64,000 bases of DNA from Solirubrobacter sp963736505 (GCA_963736505.1 CAVTOZ010000008.1:186001-250000); one strand, 5' to 3'; positions 32,755 through 41,633 are shown, counted from the stretch's first letter. Program-made: numbers and translations. Notes: a model not told the origin generated them from the sequence alone.

Positions 32755-33579
32755 TCACTGCGCCAACTGCGCAGGTGCAGGCGAATGGCGCGCGCGGGCG
32801 GCCAGATCGAAGACGTCGACGGGCCCGGCGCCCTGGCCGATCTCGCGCAGGCCGGCGCGCACGGCCTCCGAGGCGATCGCGCGGGCGGCCCGGGCGGCCT
32901 CGAGCGGCGTGAAGCCCAGCGCGAGGTGCGCCGCGAGCGCGGACGAGTGCGTGCAGCCGCTGCCGTGGGCGGCGCCGTCGGGGTGGCGGACGCCGGGCAG
33001 GAGCTCGATGCTCGTGCCGTCGAAGAACACGTCGGTCGCCTCCTCGCGGTGGCCGCCGGTCACGACCACGTAGTCCGGGCCGAGCGCGTGGAGCTGCCGC
33101 GCGAGGTCCTCGGCGGCGGCGTGCGGGTCGCCGGCGAGCACCCGGGCCTCGGGCAGGTTCGGCGTGATCACGGTCGCGAGCGGGAGCAGCAGCTCGATCA
33201 GCGCCGCGCGGGCCGCGTCGTCGAGCAGGACGGCGCCGGACTCGGCGACCATCACGGGGTCGATCACGACCGGGACGCCGGGCAGCGAGTCGAGCGCCTC
33301 GCGCACGGCCGCGACCGTCTCGGCGCTGCCGAGCATGCCGATCTTCACGGCGTCGACGCCGATGTCGCCGGCGACGGTGCGGACCTGCTCGACGATGAAC
33401 GCGGCGGGCACGGGGTGCACGCCCGTCACGCCGACGGTGCTCTGCGCGGTCAGCGCCGTGATCGCGGTCATGCCGTGGACGCCGCAGCGGGCGAACGCCT
33501 TCAGGTCGGCCTGGATCCCGGCGCCGCCGCCGGAGTCCGAGCCGGCGATCGAGAGCACGGCGGGAACGGGTCGCGACAT
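32755..33579 (-). CDS. thiD: Hydroxymethylpyrimidine/phosphomethylpyrimidine kinase
   Basis: ThiD phosphorylates HMP and HMP-P in thiamine pyrophosphate synthesis. The 274-residue ribokinase-fold protein has the N-terminal SIAGSDSGGGAGIQADLKAF motif, ITPNLPEA and the C-terminal anion-hole motif GSGCTHSSALAAHLALG. No TPP riboswitch is visible upstream; instead TAACCT ends 7 nt before the ATG, so there is no 5' leader in which one could sit. No other thi gene is in the window. Confidence 0.95.
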   Translation of the reverse strand: MSRPVPAVLSIAGSDSGGGAGIQADLKAFARCGVHGMTAITALTAQSTVGVTGVHPVPAAFIVEQVRTVAGDIGVDAVKIGMLGSAETVAAVREALDSLPGVPVVIDPVMVAESGAVLLDDAARAALIELLLPLATVITPNLPEARVLAGDPHAAAEDLARQLHALGPDYVVVTGGHREEATDVFFDGTSIELLPGVRHPDGAAHGSGCTHSSALAAHLALGFTPLEAARAARAIASEAVRAGLREIGQGAGPVDVFDLAARARHSPAPAQLAQ

Positions 33580-33586
33580 GGATGTC

Positions 33587-33592
33587 AGGTTA
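33587..33592 (-). promoter_or_regulatory. -10-like TAACCT of thiD
   Basis: TAACCT on the minus strand is followed by 7 nt and ATG 33579, which predicts a leaderless mRNA. Confidence 0.45.
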
Positions 33593-33679
33593 GGACGCTG
33601 GGATCTGACGGGGCTCGAGCGTGCGCGAGGGGGGCGTGTCGCGTCGGCGAGACGGCGCGGCCGGTGCCGGGCGGATCGC

Positions 33680-34444
33680 TCACGCCGCCGGGACTCCGGC
33701 GTTTCGGAGGCGGGCGAGCGTCAGTGCGCGCCTGCGGGGCGCCTGGTCGTGCGTGACGCGGACGACGCGCTCGCCGTGGGCTTCGAGCAGGGCCTGGCGG
33801 GCGGCGTCCTCCTCGCGGGTGTGGTCGTGGAAGGCGGCGCTGTCGGCCTCGACGACGAGATGCTGGGCCGGCCAGCGGAAGTCGGGGACGATCGTGGTGC
33901 CGGCGAGCTTCATCGGCACGTTCACGTCGGGCATCGCGAGGCCGGCGCCGAGGACGAGATCCAGGACGATGTCCTCGAGGAAGCTGCGGGTCGGGGCCGG
34001 AACGATCGCGCGCAGGCGGGGGTGCCGCAGCGTGGCCGGATCCACAAGCCGCTTGGTCTTCGCCTCCCGCAGGACTCGCGTGAGTGCGTTGTCGGTGGTC
34101 TTCGCGCGTGCCAGGTCTTCGAGCGTTCTCTCCGGGATGGTGACCGGGATGCCTTGGCGGACGACGGCAGCACCGAGGAGGGAGCGCGATTGGTGTGTGT
34201 TGATGCGTGGGTGACGGCGGTGCTTTGACGCGGTCACGTCCGGGTACCGCTCGAACGGATCGAGGAGCTCCCAGAGGACGGCTGCGGAGAAGTGGCTCAG
34301 GACCGCGCCGGGTCCGCAGGCCTTGACCGCGGCGAGGAACCAGCCCTCGCGAGTCAGATTCGGGTGGCCCACGGCGTAGACGCCGCGATGGATCGGGTGG
34401 AGCCGGCCGGCTGCGACGCGCGTTTCGATCATCCGCCCGGTCAC
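33680..34444 (-). CDS. AbiEi-like winged helix fused to a DUF559 endonuclease-like domain; 5' end possibly frameshifted
   Basis: This 254-residue frame joins an AbiEi-type N-terminal part (RVAAGRLHPIHRGVYAVGH) to a C-terminal DUF559/Vsr-like domain (VPDFRWPAQHLVVEADSAAFH, then RVVRVTHDQ). The first GTG is at 34444, but conserved winged-helix sequence (EWGGISVAELRACGV) continues upstream in frame without a start codon. An ATG at 34510, preceded by AGGTGG, lies one base out of frame, suggesting a frameshift (real or sequencing). No AbiEii partner toxin is adjacent. The biological role of these solo fusions is unknown. Confidence 0.7.
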   Translation of the reverse strand: MTGRMIETRVAAGRLHPIHRGVYAVGHPNLTREGWFLAAVKACGPGAVLSHFSAAVLWELLDPFERYPDVTASKHRRHPRINTHQSRSLLGAAVVRQGIPVTIPERTLEDLARAKTTDNALTRVLREAKTKRLVDPATLRHPRLRAIVPAPTRSFLEDIVLDLVLGAGLAMPDVNVPMKLAGTTIVPDFRWPAQHLVVEADSAAFHDHTREEDAARQALLEAHGERVVRVTHDQAPRRRALTLARLRNAGVPAA

Positions 34445-34640
34445 GCCGCACGCCCGGAGCTCGGCGACCGAGATCCCGCCCCATTCCGCACGTTCCGCGA
34501 CCCGCGCATCGACTTTCCACCTATACGGTGGTCAACTCGACGCGGCGAGTTCGCGCTCGTCTCCCTCGTCGCTGCCGTAACCGCCTCGACGGTCGCGGCG
34601 CCCGGGATCACCGCGCGCCCGCGCTGCGGCGCGGAGCCGC
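34445..34640. other. Gap between the AbiEi-like gene and dprA
   Basis: The 196-bp gap contains the in-frame but start-less upstream part of the AbiEi-like winged helix (about 34445-34525) and a 6-bp inverted repeat AACTCG/CGAGTT at 34535-34552. Nothing else is recognised. Confidence 0.5.
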
Positions 34641-35717
34641 TCATGCCGCTCGCTCCCAGCGGCCCGTGAAGCCGCGGTGGATCAGGCCGAGGCGCTCGAG
34701 CTCGCCCAGGCCGGCGAGGGCGGCTCGGGCCCCAGTCGGCGTGGTCGCGAGCTCGGAGAGCGTGCCCTGGCCGTCCTCGACGGCGGCGAGGAGGGTGGCG
34801 AGTGCGGGCGCGAGTGCCGGCTGGGGCGGCGTGGCGGGCGGGTCGAACGCCGCTCCCGTCGCGGAGGCGAGCAGCTCGAGCACGTCGGCGGCGTCGCAGA
34901 CGAGCGGAGCTCCCGCCTGGATCAGCAGGTGCGTGCCGGCCGAGAGGCGGCTGGTGACGACGCCGGGCACGGCGCCGACGGCGCGGCCGAGCTCGGCGGC
35001 GAAGTCGGCGGTCGTGAGCGAGCCCGAGCGGTCGGTCGCCTGGACGACGACGGTGACCTCGGCGAGCGCGGCGATGATGCGGTTGCGGGCGACGAAGCAC
35101 CAGCGGTGCGGGCTCGCGCCGGGCGGCAGCTCCGACACGACGGCGCCGCGCGCGGCGACCGCGGCGTGCAGGCGCCAGCCGCCCGCCGGGTAGGCGACGT
35201 GGGCGCTGCCGGCGAGGACGCCGATCGTGGTCGCCGGGCCGCCGAGCGCGCCGGAATGCGCCGCGGAGTCGATCCCGAGCGCGAGGCCGGAGACGACCGG
35301 GACGCCGGCGACCGACAGGTCCCGGCCCAGCGTGCGTGCGACGTCGAGCCCGTACGGCGACGCGCGCCGTGCGCCGACGACGGCGACGCGGTCGTGCGGC
35401 TCGAGCGCGCGCGGGTCTCCGAGCACGTGCAGGACGGCCGGCGGGTCGGCGAGGTCGCGCAGCCGCTCGGGGTACGCGTCGCGGCAGCGGCAGACGGTTG
35501 CGAGCCCGGCGGCGAGCGCGGCCGCCCGAGCCGCCGGCGCGTCGAAGCGCGCGTAGGCGCGCCGGACGTCGGGCGTCGCCCCGATCTCCAGCAGCGCGTC
35601 GTCCGGGAGCGCGAGCACGCGCCCCGGCGCGGTGCGCTTCTTGAACTCGACCTGCAGCCGGCCGCCGATCGCCGCGATCAGCGCGGTGCGCCGCAGGCAG
35701 TCGTCGCACGCGGTCAC
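34641..35717 (-). CDS. dprA: DNA-processing protein DprA
   Basis: DprA loads RecA onto incoming single-stranded DNA during transformation. About 358 residues: N-terminal helical region with a CDDCL Cys pair, the extended Rossmann core with VAVVGARRASPYG, GLALGIDSAAHSGAL, YPAGG and ARNRIIAALAEVTVVVQA, then a C-terminal winged helix (TLSELATTPTGARAALAGLGELERLGLI). The GTG 35717 start (reading VTACDDC) is preferred; a GTG 16 codons upstream exists. It follows comM and yraN as in many bacteria. Confidence 0.94.
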   Translation of the reverse strand: MTACDDCLRRTALIAAIGGRLQVEFKKRTAPGRVLALPDDALLEIGATPDVRRAYARFDAPAARAAALAAGLATVCRCRDAYPERLRDLADPPAVLHVLGDPRALEPHDRVAVVGARRASPYGLDVARTLGRDLSVAGVPVVSGLALGIDSAAHSGALGGPATTIGVLAGSAHVAYPAGGWRLHAAVAARGAVVSELPPGASPHRWCFVARNRIIAALAEVTVVVQATDRSGSLTTADFAAELGRAVGAVPGVVTSRLSAGTHLLIQAGAPLVCDAADVLELLASATGAAFDPPATPPQPALAPALATLLAAVEDGQGTLSELATTPTGARAALAGLGELERLGLIHRGFTGRWERAA

Positions 35718-35814
35718 GGCCGGCCGGCGGGCCGGACGATCGCGGAGCGCGCCGCGGGCGCCCACGAGGCGCCCGCGCGCGCCGCGGCGGCACGCGACGC
35801 GGCGGCCGTCGTGC

Positions 35815-37329
35815 TCATACCGCCTCCGCGAGCGGTGGGGCGTCGTCGAGCCGGAGGCTGGCGGCGACGTTGATGTGCTCGGGGCCGACGGTGTCGCTGG
35901 ACTCGAGGTCGGCGACGGTGCGGGCGACGCGGAGGATGCGGGTGTGGCCGCGGGCGCTGAGCGTGTGGCGGTCGTAGAGCTCGCCGAGCAGGCGCAGGGC
36001 GCTCGGGGCGACGTGGCCGACCTCGCGGATCTGGCGGGAGGTGAGCTGGGCGTTGCAGCTCTCGTCCTGGCCGCGCAGGCGGTGCGTCTGGCGCTCGCGC
36101 GCGGCGATCACGCGCTGGGCGACGTCGGCCGAGCGTGGGGCGATCTGGTTGCGCAGCGCCTCGGCGGGCGGGCGCTCGACGCGCATGAGGATGTCGATGC
36201 GGTCCAGCAGCGGGCCGGAGAGCCGGCGGCGGTGGCGGAACAGGTCGACCTGCGAGCACTGGCAGCGCGTGCCGCCGAGCCCGCACGGACAGGGGTTCGA
36301 GGCGGCGACGAGCATGAAGCGGGTCGGGAACGCCATCACGTGCTGCCCGCGCACGATCGTGACGTGGCCGTCCTCCAGCGGCTGGCGCAGCGACTCCAGG
36401 CTCGGGCGCGCGAACTCCGACAGCTCGTCGAGGAACAGGACGCCGCGGTGCGCGAGCGTCGCCTCGCCCGGCTGGGGCGGGTTCGCGCCCCCGACCAGGC
36501 CGGCGGCGGAGATCGTGTGGTGCGGCGCGCGGAACGGGCGCGCGGTGACGAGGCCGGCGGAGCCGCGGAGGCCCGCGATGGACTGGATCCGCGTGACCTC
36601 GATCGCCTCCTCCGGCGAGAGCGGCGGCAGGATCGAAGGCAGCCGGCGCGCGATCATCGTCTTGCCGGTGCCCGGCGGCCCCTGCAGGAACAGGTTGTGA
36701 CCGCCCGCGGCCGCGACCTCGAGGCCGGGGACGAGCCCGTTGTGACCGCGCACGTCCGCGAGGTCGGCCGTCAACTCCGGGGGCTCGTCCTCAGGCTCGG
36801 GCAGCGCGGGCGGCTCGACCTCACCGCGCAGCGTCGCCACGACCTCCTCCAGCGACGCGATCCCGAGGATCTCGATGTCCGGCACCAGCGCCGCTTCTCG
36901 CGCGCGGGCGCGAGGGAGCACGAGTCGCGCCACGCCGTGCCGGCGCACGCCCTCGGCGATCGCCAGCGCGCCGCGGACCGGCCGCACCTCGCCGGTCAGC
37001 GAGAGCTCGCCGATGATCGCCGTCGACTCCACCGACTCCGGATCCAGCTGGCCCGACGCGACCAGCAGCGCGACCGCCAGCGGCAGGTCGAACGCCGGGC
37101 CGACCTTGCGCAGGTACGCGGGCGCCATGTTGACCGTGATGCGGCGCAGCGGGAACTCGTAGCCGCTGTTGACCATCGCCGCCCGCACGCGCTCCCGCGC
37201 CTCGCGCACCGCCTTGTCGGCCAGCCCCACGACCGTGAAGGCGGGGAGCCCGAGCCGGATGTCGGCCTCGACCCACACGCGCCGCGCGTCCACCCCGTCG
37301 ACCGCGAACGTGACGATCCGGGCGATCAT
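35815..37329 (-). CDS. comM: Mg-chelatase-like AAA ATPase ComM/YifB
   Basis: ComM is a hexameric helicase that promotes branch migration during natural transformation. The 504-residue protein has the Lon-like N-terminal domain (about 1-180), the AAA core with Walker A GPPGTGKT, FRAPHHTISAAGLVGG and Walker B LFLDELSEF, a zinc-like Cys cluster (NPCPCGLGGTRCQC) and the C-terminal Mg-chelatase-like domain. The start ATG overlaps the yraN stop (TGATG). Confidence 0.95.
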   Translation of the reverse strand: MIARIVTFAVDGVDARRVWVEADIRLGLPAFTVVGLADKAVREARERVRAAMVNSGYEFPLRRITVNMAPAYLRKVGPAFDLPLAVALLVASGQLDPESVESTAIIGELSLTGEVRPVRGALAIAEGVRRHGVARLVLPRARAREAALVPDIEILGIASLEEVVATLRGEVEPPALPEPEDEPPELTADLADVRGHNGLVPGLEVAAAGGHNLFLQGPPGTGKTMIARRLPSILPPLSPEEAIEVTRIQSIAGLRGSAGLVTARPFRAPHHTISAAGLVGGANPPQPGEATLAHRGVLFLDELSEFARPSLESLRQPLEDGHVTIVRGQHVMAFPTRFMLVAASNPCPCGLGGTRCQCSQVDLFRHRRRLSGPLLDRIDILMRVERPPAEALRNQIAPRSADVAQRVIAARERQTHRLRGQDESCNAQLTSRQIREVGHVAPSALRLLGELYDRHTLSARGHTRILRVARTVADLESSDTVGPEHINVAASLRLDDAPPLAEAV

Positions 37330-37694
37330 CAGAACGCGGCCTCCAGGTGGTCCAGGCGCACGAGCTCTCCGTGGATGTCGAGCACGATGCCGACCGCGTC
37401 GAAACGCAGGTCGGCGCCGAACGGGCGGTCGTTGGACTCGGTGAGCCAGGCGATCGCCATCCGGCGTACCTGGGAGCGCTTGAGCTCGTGCAGGTTCTCC
37501 CACGGGTCGCCGGAGCCCTCGCGGCGCGCCTTGACCTCGACGAACACGAGGTGGTCGCCGTCGTAGACCACGAGATCGAGCTCTCCGTAGCGCGTGCGGT
37601 GGTTGCGCGCGAGCACCTCGAACCCGAGGCGCTCGAAGTGCGCGGCCGCCAGGGCCTCCCCCCGCTGGCCTCGCACGTGCCGGACGTCTGTCAT
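37329..37694 (-). CDS. yraN: YraN-family endonuclease-like protein (UPF0102)
   Basis: A 121-residue protein with the Holliday-junction-resolvase-like PD-(D/E)XK fold: GEALAAAHFERLGFEVLARN, then YGELDLVVYDGDHLVFVEVKARR, carrying the E, D and E-x-K catalytic pattern. Its function is still unclear, but it is usually next to rnhB, comM or dprA. The start ATG is supported by TAGCGT with a 7-nt spacer, and the stop overlaps comM. Confidence 0.93.
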   Translation of the reverse strand: MTDVRHVRGQRGEALAAAHFERLGFEVLARNHRTRYGELDLVVYDGDHLVFVEVKARREGSGDPWENLHELKRSQVRRMAIAWLTESNDRPFGADLRFDAVGIVLDIHGELVRLDHLEAAF

Positions 37695-37701
37695 GGACAC
37701 G

Positions 37702-37707
37702 ACGCTA
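37702..37707 (-). promoter_or_regulatory. -10-like TAGCGT of the yraN-comM-dprA operon
   Basis: TAGCGT on the minus strand is followed by 7 nt and the yraN ATG at 37694. Confidence 0.4.
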
Positions 37708-37757
37708 AGGCCGACCACTGCGACGGATCAGCACGGAAATGTCAATTCTTCGTGCCG

Positions 37758-39059
37758 ATGGAGGTCGGAGAGCTCACGGAAGCGCTGATCGACGGCCTCG
37801 CCGAGGCGATCGGCGCCGCGATCGACGCCGCCTGCGCGCAGCTCGAGGATCCCGCGTTCGCGTTCGTGCACTTCGGCGCCGGCGGCTCCGGGACGCGGCT
37901 GCCCGGGCCCGGCTGGGTCGCCGACCACGGCCACGTCGCGGCCAGCCGCGAGGTGAGCGACGCGCCCGACAGCGCGATCTCGCTGCTGACGGCCGGCCCG
38001 CCGCACGTCGTCGAGCTCGACGTCGCCGCGCACGCCGATCCCGAGACGCTGCGCCTCTGCCGCGAGCTCACCGACCGCCTGAGCGACGACTCGCAGCGCA
38101 CCTCGGTCGAGCTGCGCGACCTGATCGGCGAGGTCGGCAAGCTGCGCGCGTGGGAGCTCGTGGCCGAGGCCGGCCGCGCGCGCGACAGCACCGCCGCACT
38201 CCAGCGGCTGCGCGAGCAGGTCGGCCGGCGCGTGCAGGCCGCGCCCGGGCGCCCGCTCGTCGTCTGGATGCCCGACGTCGTCGGCGAGGGGCTGCGCGAC
38301 GACGCGCTATGGGAGCCCACGATCGCGATCGCCGGCCCCGAGCGGGTCGAGGCGCTGCGGCTCGCGATGGCGCCCGGCCCGCGCCCCGCGCTGCCCGGGC
38401 CGCCGTCCACGCGCGCGGAGCTGACCGAGCTGGCGCTCGCCGCGGGCCTCTCCCACGAGCACGCGCGCCGCATCGCCGCGGCCGCGCTCCCGGCGTTCGC
38501 GCTGCGGACGACGCGCGACCGCGTCCGCAGCCACCTCGGCGGCGAGCCCGAGCTGCCGCGCGACCAGCCCTGGCCGGAGGTCGACGGCCGGCCGCTCGCG
38601 TTCCTCGCATCGCTCGCGCTCGACGAGCTCGGGCCGAACGACCTCCTGCCGCCGGACGGGCGGCTGCTCTTCTTCGCCGACCTCGCGGAGCGGCCCAGCG
38701 CCGGCGGCCACATCCGCGTGCTCCATGTACAGGACGGCGAGCCCCGGCGGGTCCCGGACGCCCACGAGCGCTTCGAGGAGCGCCGGGTCCGCCCGGTCGA
38801 GATCCTCACCGTGCCCGACGCGGCGAGGCTCGGGCTCGATCCCTACGCGGAGCGCCGCTACGCCGGCGTCACGACGGCCTGCGAGTACGGCCGCCAGGAC
38901 CAGGTGCTCGGCCACCCGCAGCTGATCCAGCTCGAAGGCGACGACGTCCTGCTGGCGCAGCTGACCACCGGCCACCGCAGCTTCTGCTTCCTCGCGACGC
39001 CGGCGGCGCTGCGCGAGCGCCGCTGGGAGGACGTGACCGCAACCGACGCGTTCGGCTAG
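37758..39059 (+). CDS. Two-domain hypothetical protein with C-terminal DUF1963 (YwqG-like)
   Basis: A 433-residue protein. The C-terminal half (about 260-433) has DUF1963/YwqG features: LPRDQPWPEVDGRPLAFLASLALDEL, PPDGRLLFFADL and a late QVLGHPQLIQ. The N-terminal half (about 1-180) is acidic and helical with no recognised domain. YwqG-like proteins have no firm biochemical role. ATG 37758 is chosen; an in-frame GTG lies two codons upstream. The gene runs against the translation cluster and ends 4 bp before rnhB. Confidence 0.75.
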   Translation: MEVGELTEALIDGLAEAIGAAIDAACAQLEDPAFAFVHFGAGGSGTRLPGPGWVADHGHVAASREVSDAPDSAISLLTAGPPHVVELDVAAHADPETLRLCRELTDRLSDDSQRTSVELRDLIGEVGKLRAWELVAEAGRARDSTAALQRLREQVGRRVQAAPGRPLVVWMPDVVGEGLRDDALWEPTIAIAGPERVEALRLAMAPGPRPALPGPPSTRAELTELALAAGLSHEHARRIAAAALPAFALRTTRDRVRSHLGGEPELPRDQPWPEVDGRPLAFLASLALDELGPNDLLPPDGRLLFFADLAERPSAGGHIRVLHVQDGEPRRVPDAHERFEERRVRPVEILTVPDAARLGLDPYAERRYAGVTTACEYGRQDQVLGHPQLIQLEGDDVLLAQLTTGHRSFCFLATPAALRERRWEDVTATDAFG

Positions 39060-39063
39060 CGCC

Positions 39064-39654
39064 CTACAGCGCCAGCTGCTGGTACGCCATCGACTGGAAC
39101 GACAGCCGGTGCAGCGGCGAGACGCCGAGCTTCTCGATCGCGGCACGGTGCTCCGGCGTCGAGTAGCCGACGTGGGCGGCGAACTCCCAGCCCGGGTAGC
39201 GCGCCTCCATCCGCTGCATGAAGCGGTCGCGCGTGACCTTCGCGATCACCGACGCGGCGGCGATCGCGGCCGAGATCGCGTCGCCGCCGACCACGGGCCG
39301 CTGGTCGAACCCCGTCGGCGGGACCGGGAAGCCGTCGGAGAGGCAGAGCGCACCGGGGACGCCCACGCGGCGCAGCGTGTCCGACAGCGCCGCCAGGTTC
39401 GTCTTGTGCAGCCCGCGCTCGTCGATCCCGCGCACGCAGCGCGAGGTGACCGAGACCTTCACGGCCGCCCGCAGCACACGCGGGTACAGCGTCTCGCGCA
39501 TCTCCATCGTGTGCTGCTTGGAGTCGTTGAGCGCGCTCAGCGAGCGCAGGTCGGTCAGCGACAGCCGCTCGTAGTCGAACAGCACCGCGGCGGCCACGAG
39601 CGGGCCGGCCAGGCAGCCGCGCCCGGCCTCGTCCGCACCCGCGACGAAGCGCAC
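39064..39654 (-). CDS. rnhB: Ribonuclease HII
   Basis: RNase HII removes single ribonucleotides and RNA primers from DNA. The catalytic residues are visible: the DEAGRG motif near the N-terminus, Asp in LSDGFPVPP and VTRDRFMQRM, then the helix HVGYSTPEHRAAI. The GTG at 39654 gives 196 residues, but conserved-looking sequence (LFRFDRGLG) precedes it in frame with only CTG codons available before the signal-peptidase gene, so the true start may be further upstream. It is the last gene of the rplS-lepB-rnhB run. Confidence 0.9.
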   Translation of the reverse strand: MRFVAGADEAGRGCLAGPLVAAAVLFDYERLSLTDLRSLSALNDSKQHTMEMRETLYPRVLRAAVKVSVTSRCVRGIDERGLHKTNLAALSDTLRRVGVPGALCLSDGFPVPPTGFDQRPVVGGDAISAAIAAASVIAKVTRDRFMQRMEARYPGWEFAAHVGYSTPEHRAAIEKLGVSPLHRLSFQSMAYQQLAL

Positions 39655-39736
39655 CCCGAGCCCACGGTCGAACCGGAACAGCCGGCTGCCCGACGAGCGC
39701 GACTTCCCGCGCCTCGCCGCCCGCCGCCCGGACGAG

Positions 39737-40354
39737 TTAGAGGAGCCCGATGCGCTTGGGAGGCCAGTAGGTGGCGAAGGCCTCGCCGATGATCCACTTG
39801 CGGGGGACAGGGCCCCAGAACCTGCTGTCGTCGGATGAGCCACGATTGTCGCCCATCATGAAGTAGTGCCCGGCCGGAATCTTGATGGGCCGGACGAAGT
39901 CGCACCCCTCGCCGCCGCCGCACGGGACGATGTAGGGGTCCTTCTCGCGCACGCCGTTGCGGTAGGCGTGGCCGTCCTTGATGTACAGCGTGTCGCCCGG
40001 GCCGGCCACGACGCGCTTGATGAAGTTGACGCTCGCCTCGTCCGCCGTCGGCTTGTCGCACGCCTGGCCGGCGGGCGGCTGGCCGGAGCCGCAGGTGTTG
40101 TCCTGCTCGGCCCCCGCGGGCGGGTGGAAGACGACGATGTCGCCGACGTGCGGCGCCGAGAAGCGTGCCCCGATGCGGTTGACCAGCACGCGCTGGCCGA
40201 TCTGCAGCGTCGGGACCATCGATTCGCTCGGGATCCGGTACGGCTTCACCAGGAAGGCCTGGATCCCGAGCGCAAGACCGAGCGCGACCGCGACGATCAG
40301 GACCAGCTCGAGCAGTGAGCCCGAGGCCGACGCCGACCCCTTCTTGGTCGCCAC
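39737..40354 (-). CDS. lepB: Signal peptidase I
   Basis: LepB cleaves signal peptides of secreted proteins at the outer face of the membrane. The 205-residue protein has one N-terminal membrane helix (about 13-33), the catalytic Ser in IPSESMVPTL, the catalytic Lys in NFIKRVVAGPGD and the GDNRGSSDDSRFWGPV box. GTG start, 4 nt after the rplS stop, so it is likely co-transcribed with L19. A Cys-rich loop (NTCGSGQPPAGQACD) is an insertion compared with short Gram-positive forms. Confidence 0.95.
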   Translation of the reverse strand: MATKKGSASASGSLLELVLIVAVALGLALGIQAFLVKPYRIPSESMVPTLQIGQRVLVNRIGARFSAPHVGDIVVFHPPAGAEQDNTCGSGQPPAGQACDKPTADEASVNFIKRVVAGPGDTLYIKDGHAYRNGVREKDPYIVPCGGGEGCDFVRPIKIPAGHYFMMGDNRGSSDDSRFWGPVPRKWIIGEAFATYWPPKRIGLL

Positions 40355-40358
40355 AGGG

Positions 40359-40889
40359 CTACTCGGACTTCTCTTCGGCGGCAGCGGCCGCCTCGGCCTC
40401 CGCCGCAGCCGCGGTCTCGTTGACCTCGGTCTCGGCGAGCGCCTGCTCGTCCACGGCCTCGCCGGGAACCTCGGCGTCCGCGGCGGCGGCAGCCTCGGCG
40501 GCGGGGTCGTAGAGCAGGCCGCGCTCGACGATCTCCTCCGGGCCCGTGTAGCGGCGCTCGCGAACGCGGGCGCGCTTGCCGACCCGGCCGCGCAGGTAGT
40601 AGAGCTTGGCGCGCCGGACGTCGCCGCGGGCGGCGACCTCGATCTTCTCGATCTTCGGCGAATGCAGTGGGAACGTCCGCTCGACGCCGACGCCGAAGGA
40701 CTGCTTGCGGACCGTGAAGGTCTCGCGAACGCCTTCACCCTGGCGCTTGATGACCACGCCCTCGAAGACCTGCGTGCGCCGCCGCGTGCCCTCGATGACC
40801 TGGAAGTGGACCTTAACGCGGTCCCCGGCCTGGAAGCGGGGGACGCGGCGCAGCTGTGTGCGCTCGAGGGAGTCGATAACGGTGCTCAT
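40359..40889 (-). CDS. rplS: 50S ribosomal protein L19 with long acidic tail
   Basis: L19 sits at the 30S-50S interface. The core (about residues 1-117) is canonical: RVPRFQAGDRVKVHFQVIEG, RQGEGVRETFTVRKQSFGVGVERTFPLHSP, RRAKLYYLRGRVGKRARV. It is followed by about 55 extra residues rich in Ala and Glu (176 residues in total against about 115 usually). The tail has normal GC-rich codon use and no stop-codon ambiguity, so it is probably translated. Confidence 0.97.
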   Translation of the reverse strand: MSTVIDSLERTQLRRVPRFQAGDRVKVHFQVIEGTRRRTQVFEGVVIKRQGEGVRETFTVRKQSFGVGVERTFPLHSPKIEKIEVAARGDVRRAKLYYLRGRVGKRARVRERRYTGPEEIVERGLLYDPAAEAAAAADAEVPGEAVDEQALAETEVNETAAAAEAEAAAAAEEKSE

Positions 40890-40931
40890 GGCGTAGGAAG
40901 GCCCGCAAGGAAGGTCCCCGCGAGCGGTCGA

Positions 40932-41633
40932 TCATGGTAGCGGACGGTGTTCTCCACCCAGATTAGCCCGCTCTCGCGACTGCTCGCGTCGCCACTGCGT
41001 CACGCGCGCGTGGTGGCCTGACAGCAGGACCTCCGGAACCGCCCAGCCACGCCATTCCGCGGGGCGCGTGTAGTGCGGGTACTCGGGTGCGCCCTCGAGC
41101 GCCTCAGAGAAGGACTCCTCGACGGCGGACTCCTCCTTGCCGAGCGTCCCGGGCAGCTTGCGCAGCACCGCGTCGAGCACGACCATCGCCGCCAGCTCGC
41201 CGCCGGCCAGCACGTAGCGGCCGATCGAGAGCTGCTCGGTGCAGAAGTGCTCCAGCACGCGCTCGTCGAAGCCCTCGTAGCGTCCGCACAGGAGCGTGAT
41301 GTCCTGAGACGACGCCGCCAGCTCGCCCACGTACGCGTCGTCGAGCATCCGGCCGCCCGGGGTCAGGGCGATCACGCGGCGACGATCGCGCAGCTCCACG
41401 GGATCGGCGTCGTAGCGCGCCCGCAGCGCCGCTTCGACGACGTCGACGCGCAGCACCATCCCGGCGCCGCCGCCGAACGGCGTGTCGTCGACCTGACCCC
41501 ACTTCAGCGGCGTCGTCGCACGTAGGTCGACGGCCTCGACCGCATGCCCGAGACGCAACGCGTTCTCGACATGGCGCTGCGTCCGGAACCACTCGAACCA
41601 CTGCGGGAACAGCGTGAAGACGTCAGCCTTCAA
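40932..41633 (-). CDS. trmD: tRNA (guanine-N1)-methyltransferase TrmD
   Basis: TrmD makes m1G37 in tRNAs and so prevents frameshifting. The 233-residue SPOUT enzyme has VFTLFP at the N-terminus, TPFGGGAGMVLR, the trefoil-knot SAM site LLCGRYEGFDERV and SIGRYVLAGGELAAM, then the C-terminal helix domain ending GHHARVTQWRR. TTG start, overlapping the rimM end by 11 bp. Gene order rpsP-khpA-rimM-trmD-rplS is the conserved bacterial one. Confidence 0.96.
   Translation of the reverse strand: MKADVFTLFPQWFEWFRTQRHVENALRLGHAVEAVDLRATTPLKWGQVDDTPFGGGAGMVLRVDVVEAALRARYDADPVELRDRRRVIALTPGGRMLDDAYVGELAASSQDITLLCGRYEGFDERVLEHFCTEQLSIGRYVLAGGELAAMVVLDAVLRKLPGTLGKEESAVEESFSEALEGAPEYPHYTRPAEWRGWAVPEVLLSGHHARVTQWRREQSRERANLGGEHRPLP

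Noticed and set aside
32716..33679. Possible TPP riboswitch upstream of thiD
   Set aside because: No thi-box consensus such as CTGAGA appears before thiD, and the probable promoter leaves no leader RNA.
33680..34444. Type IV toxin-antitoxin (AbiE) system
   Set aside because: No AbiEii nucleotidyltransferase toxin gene is adjacent; only the AbiEi-like domain fused to DUF559 is present.
34641..35765. Longer dprA start at GTG 35765
   Set aside because: The extra 16 residues are Arg/Pro/Ala-rich without conservation; GTG 35717 places the conserved CDDC region at the N-terminus.
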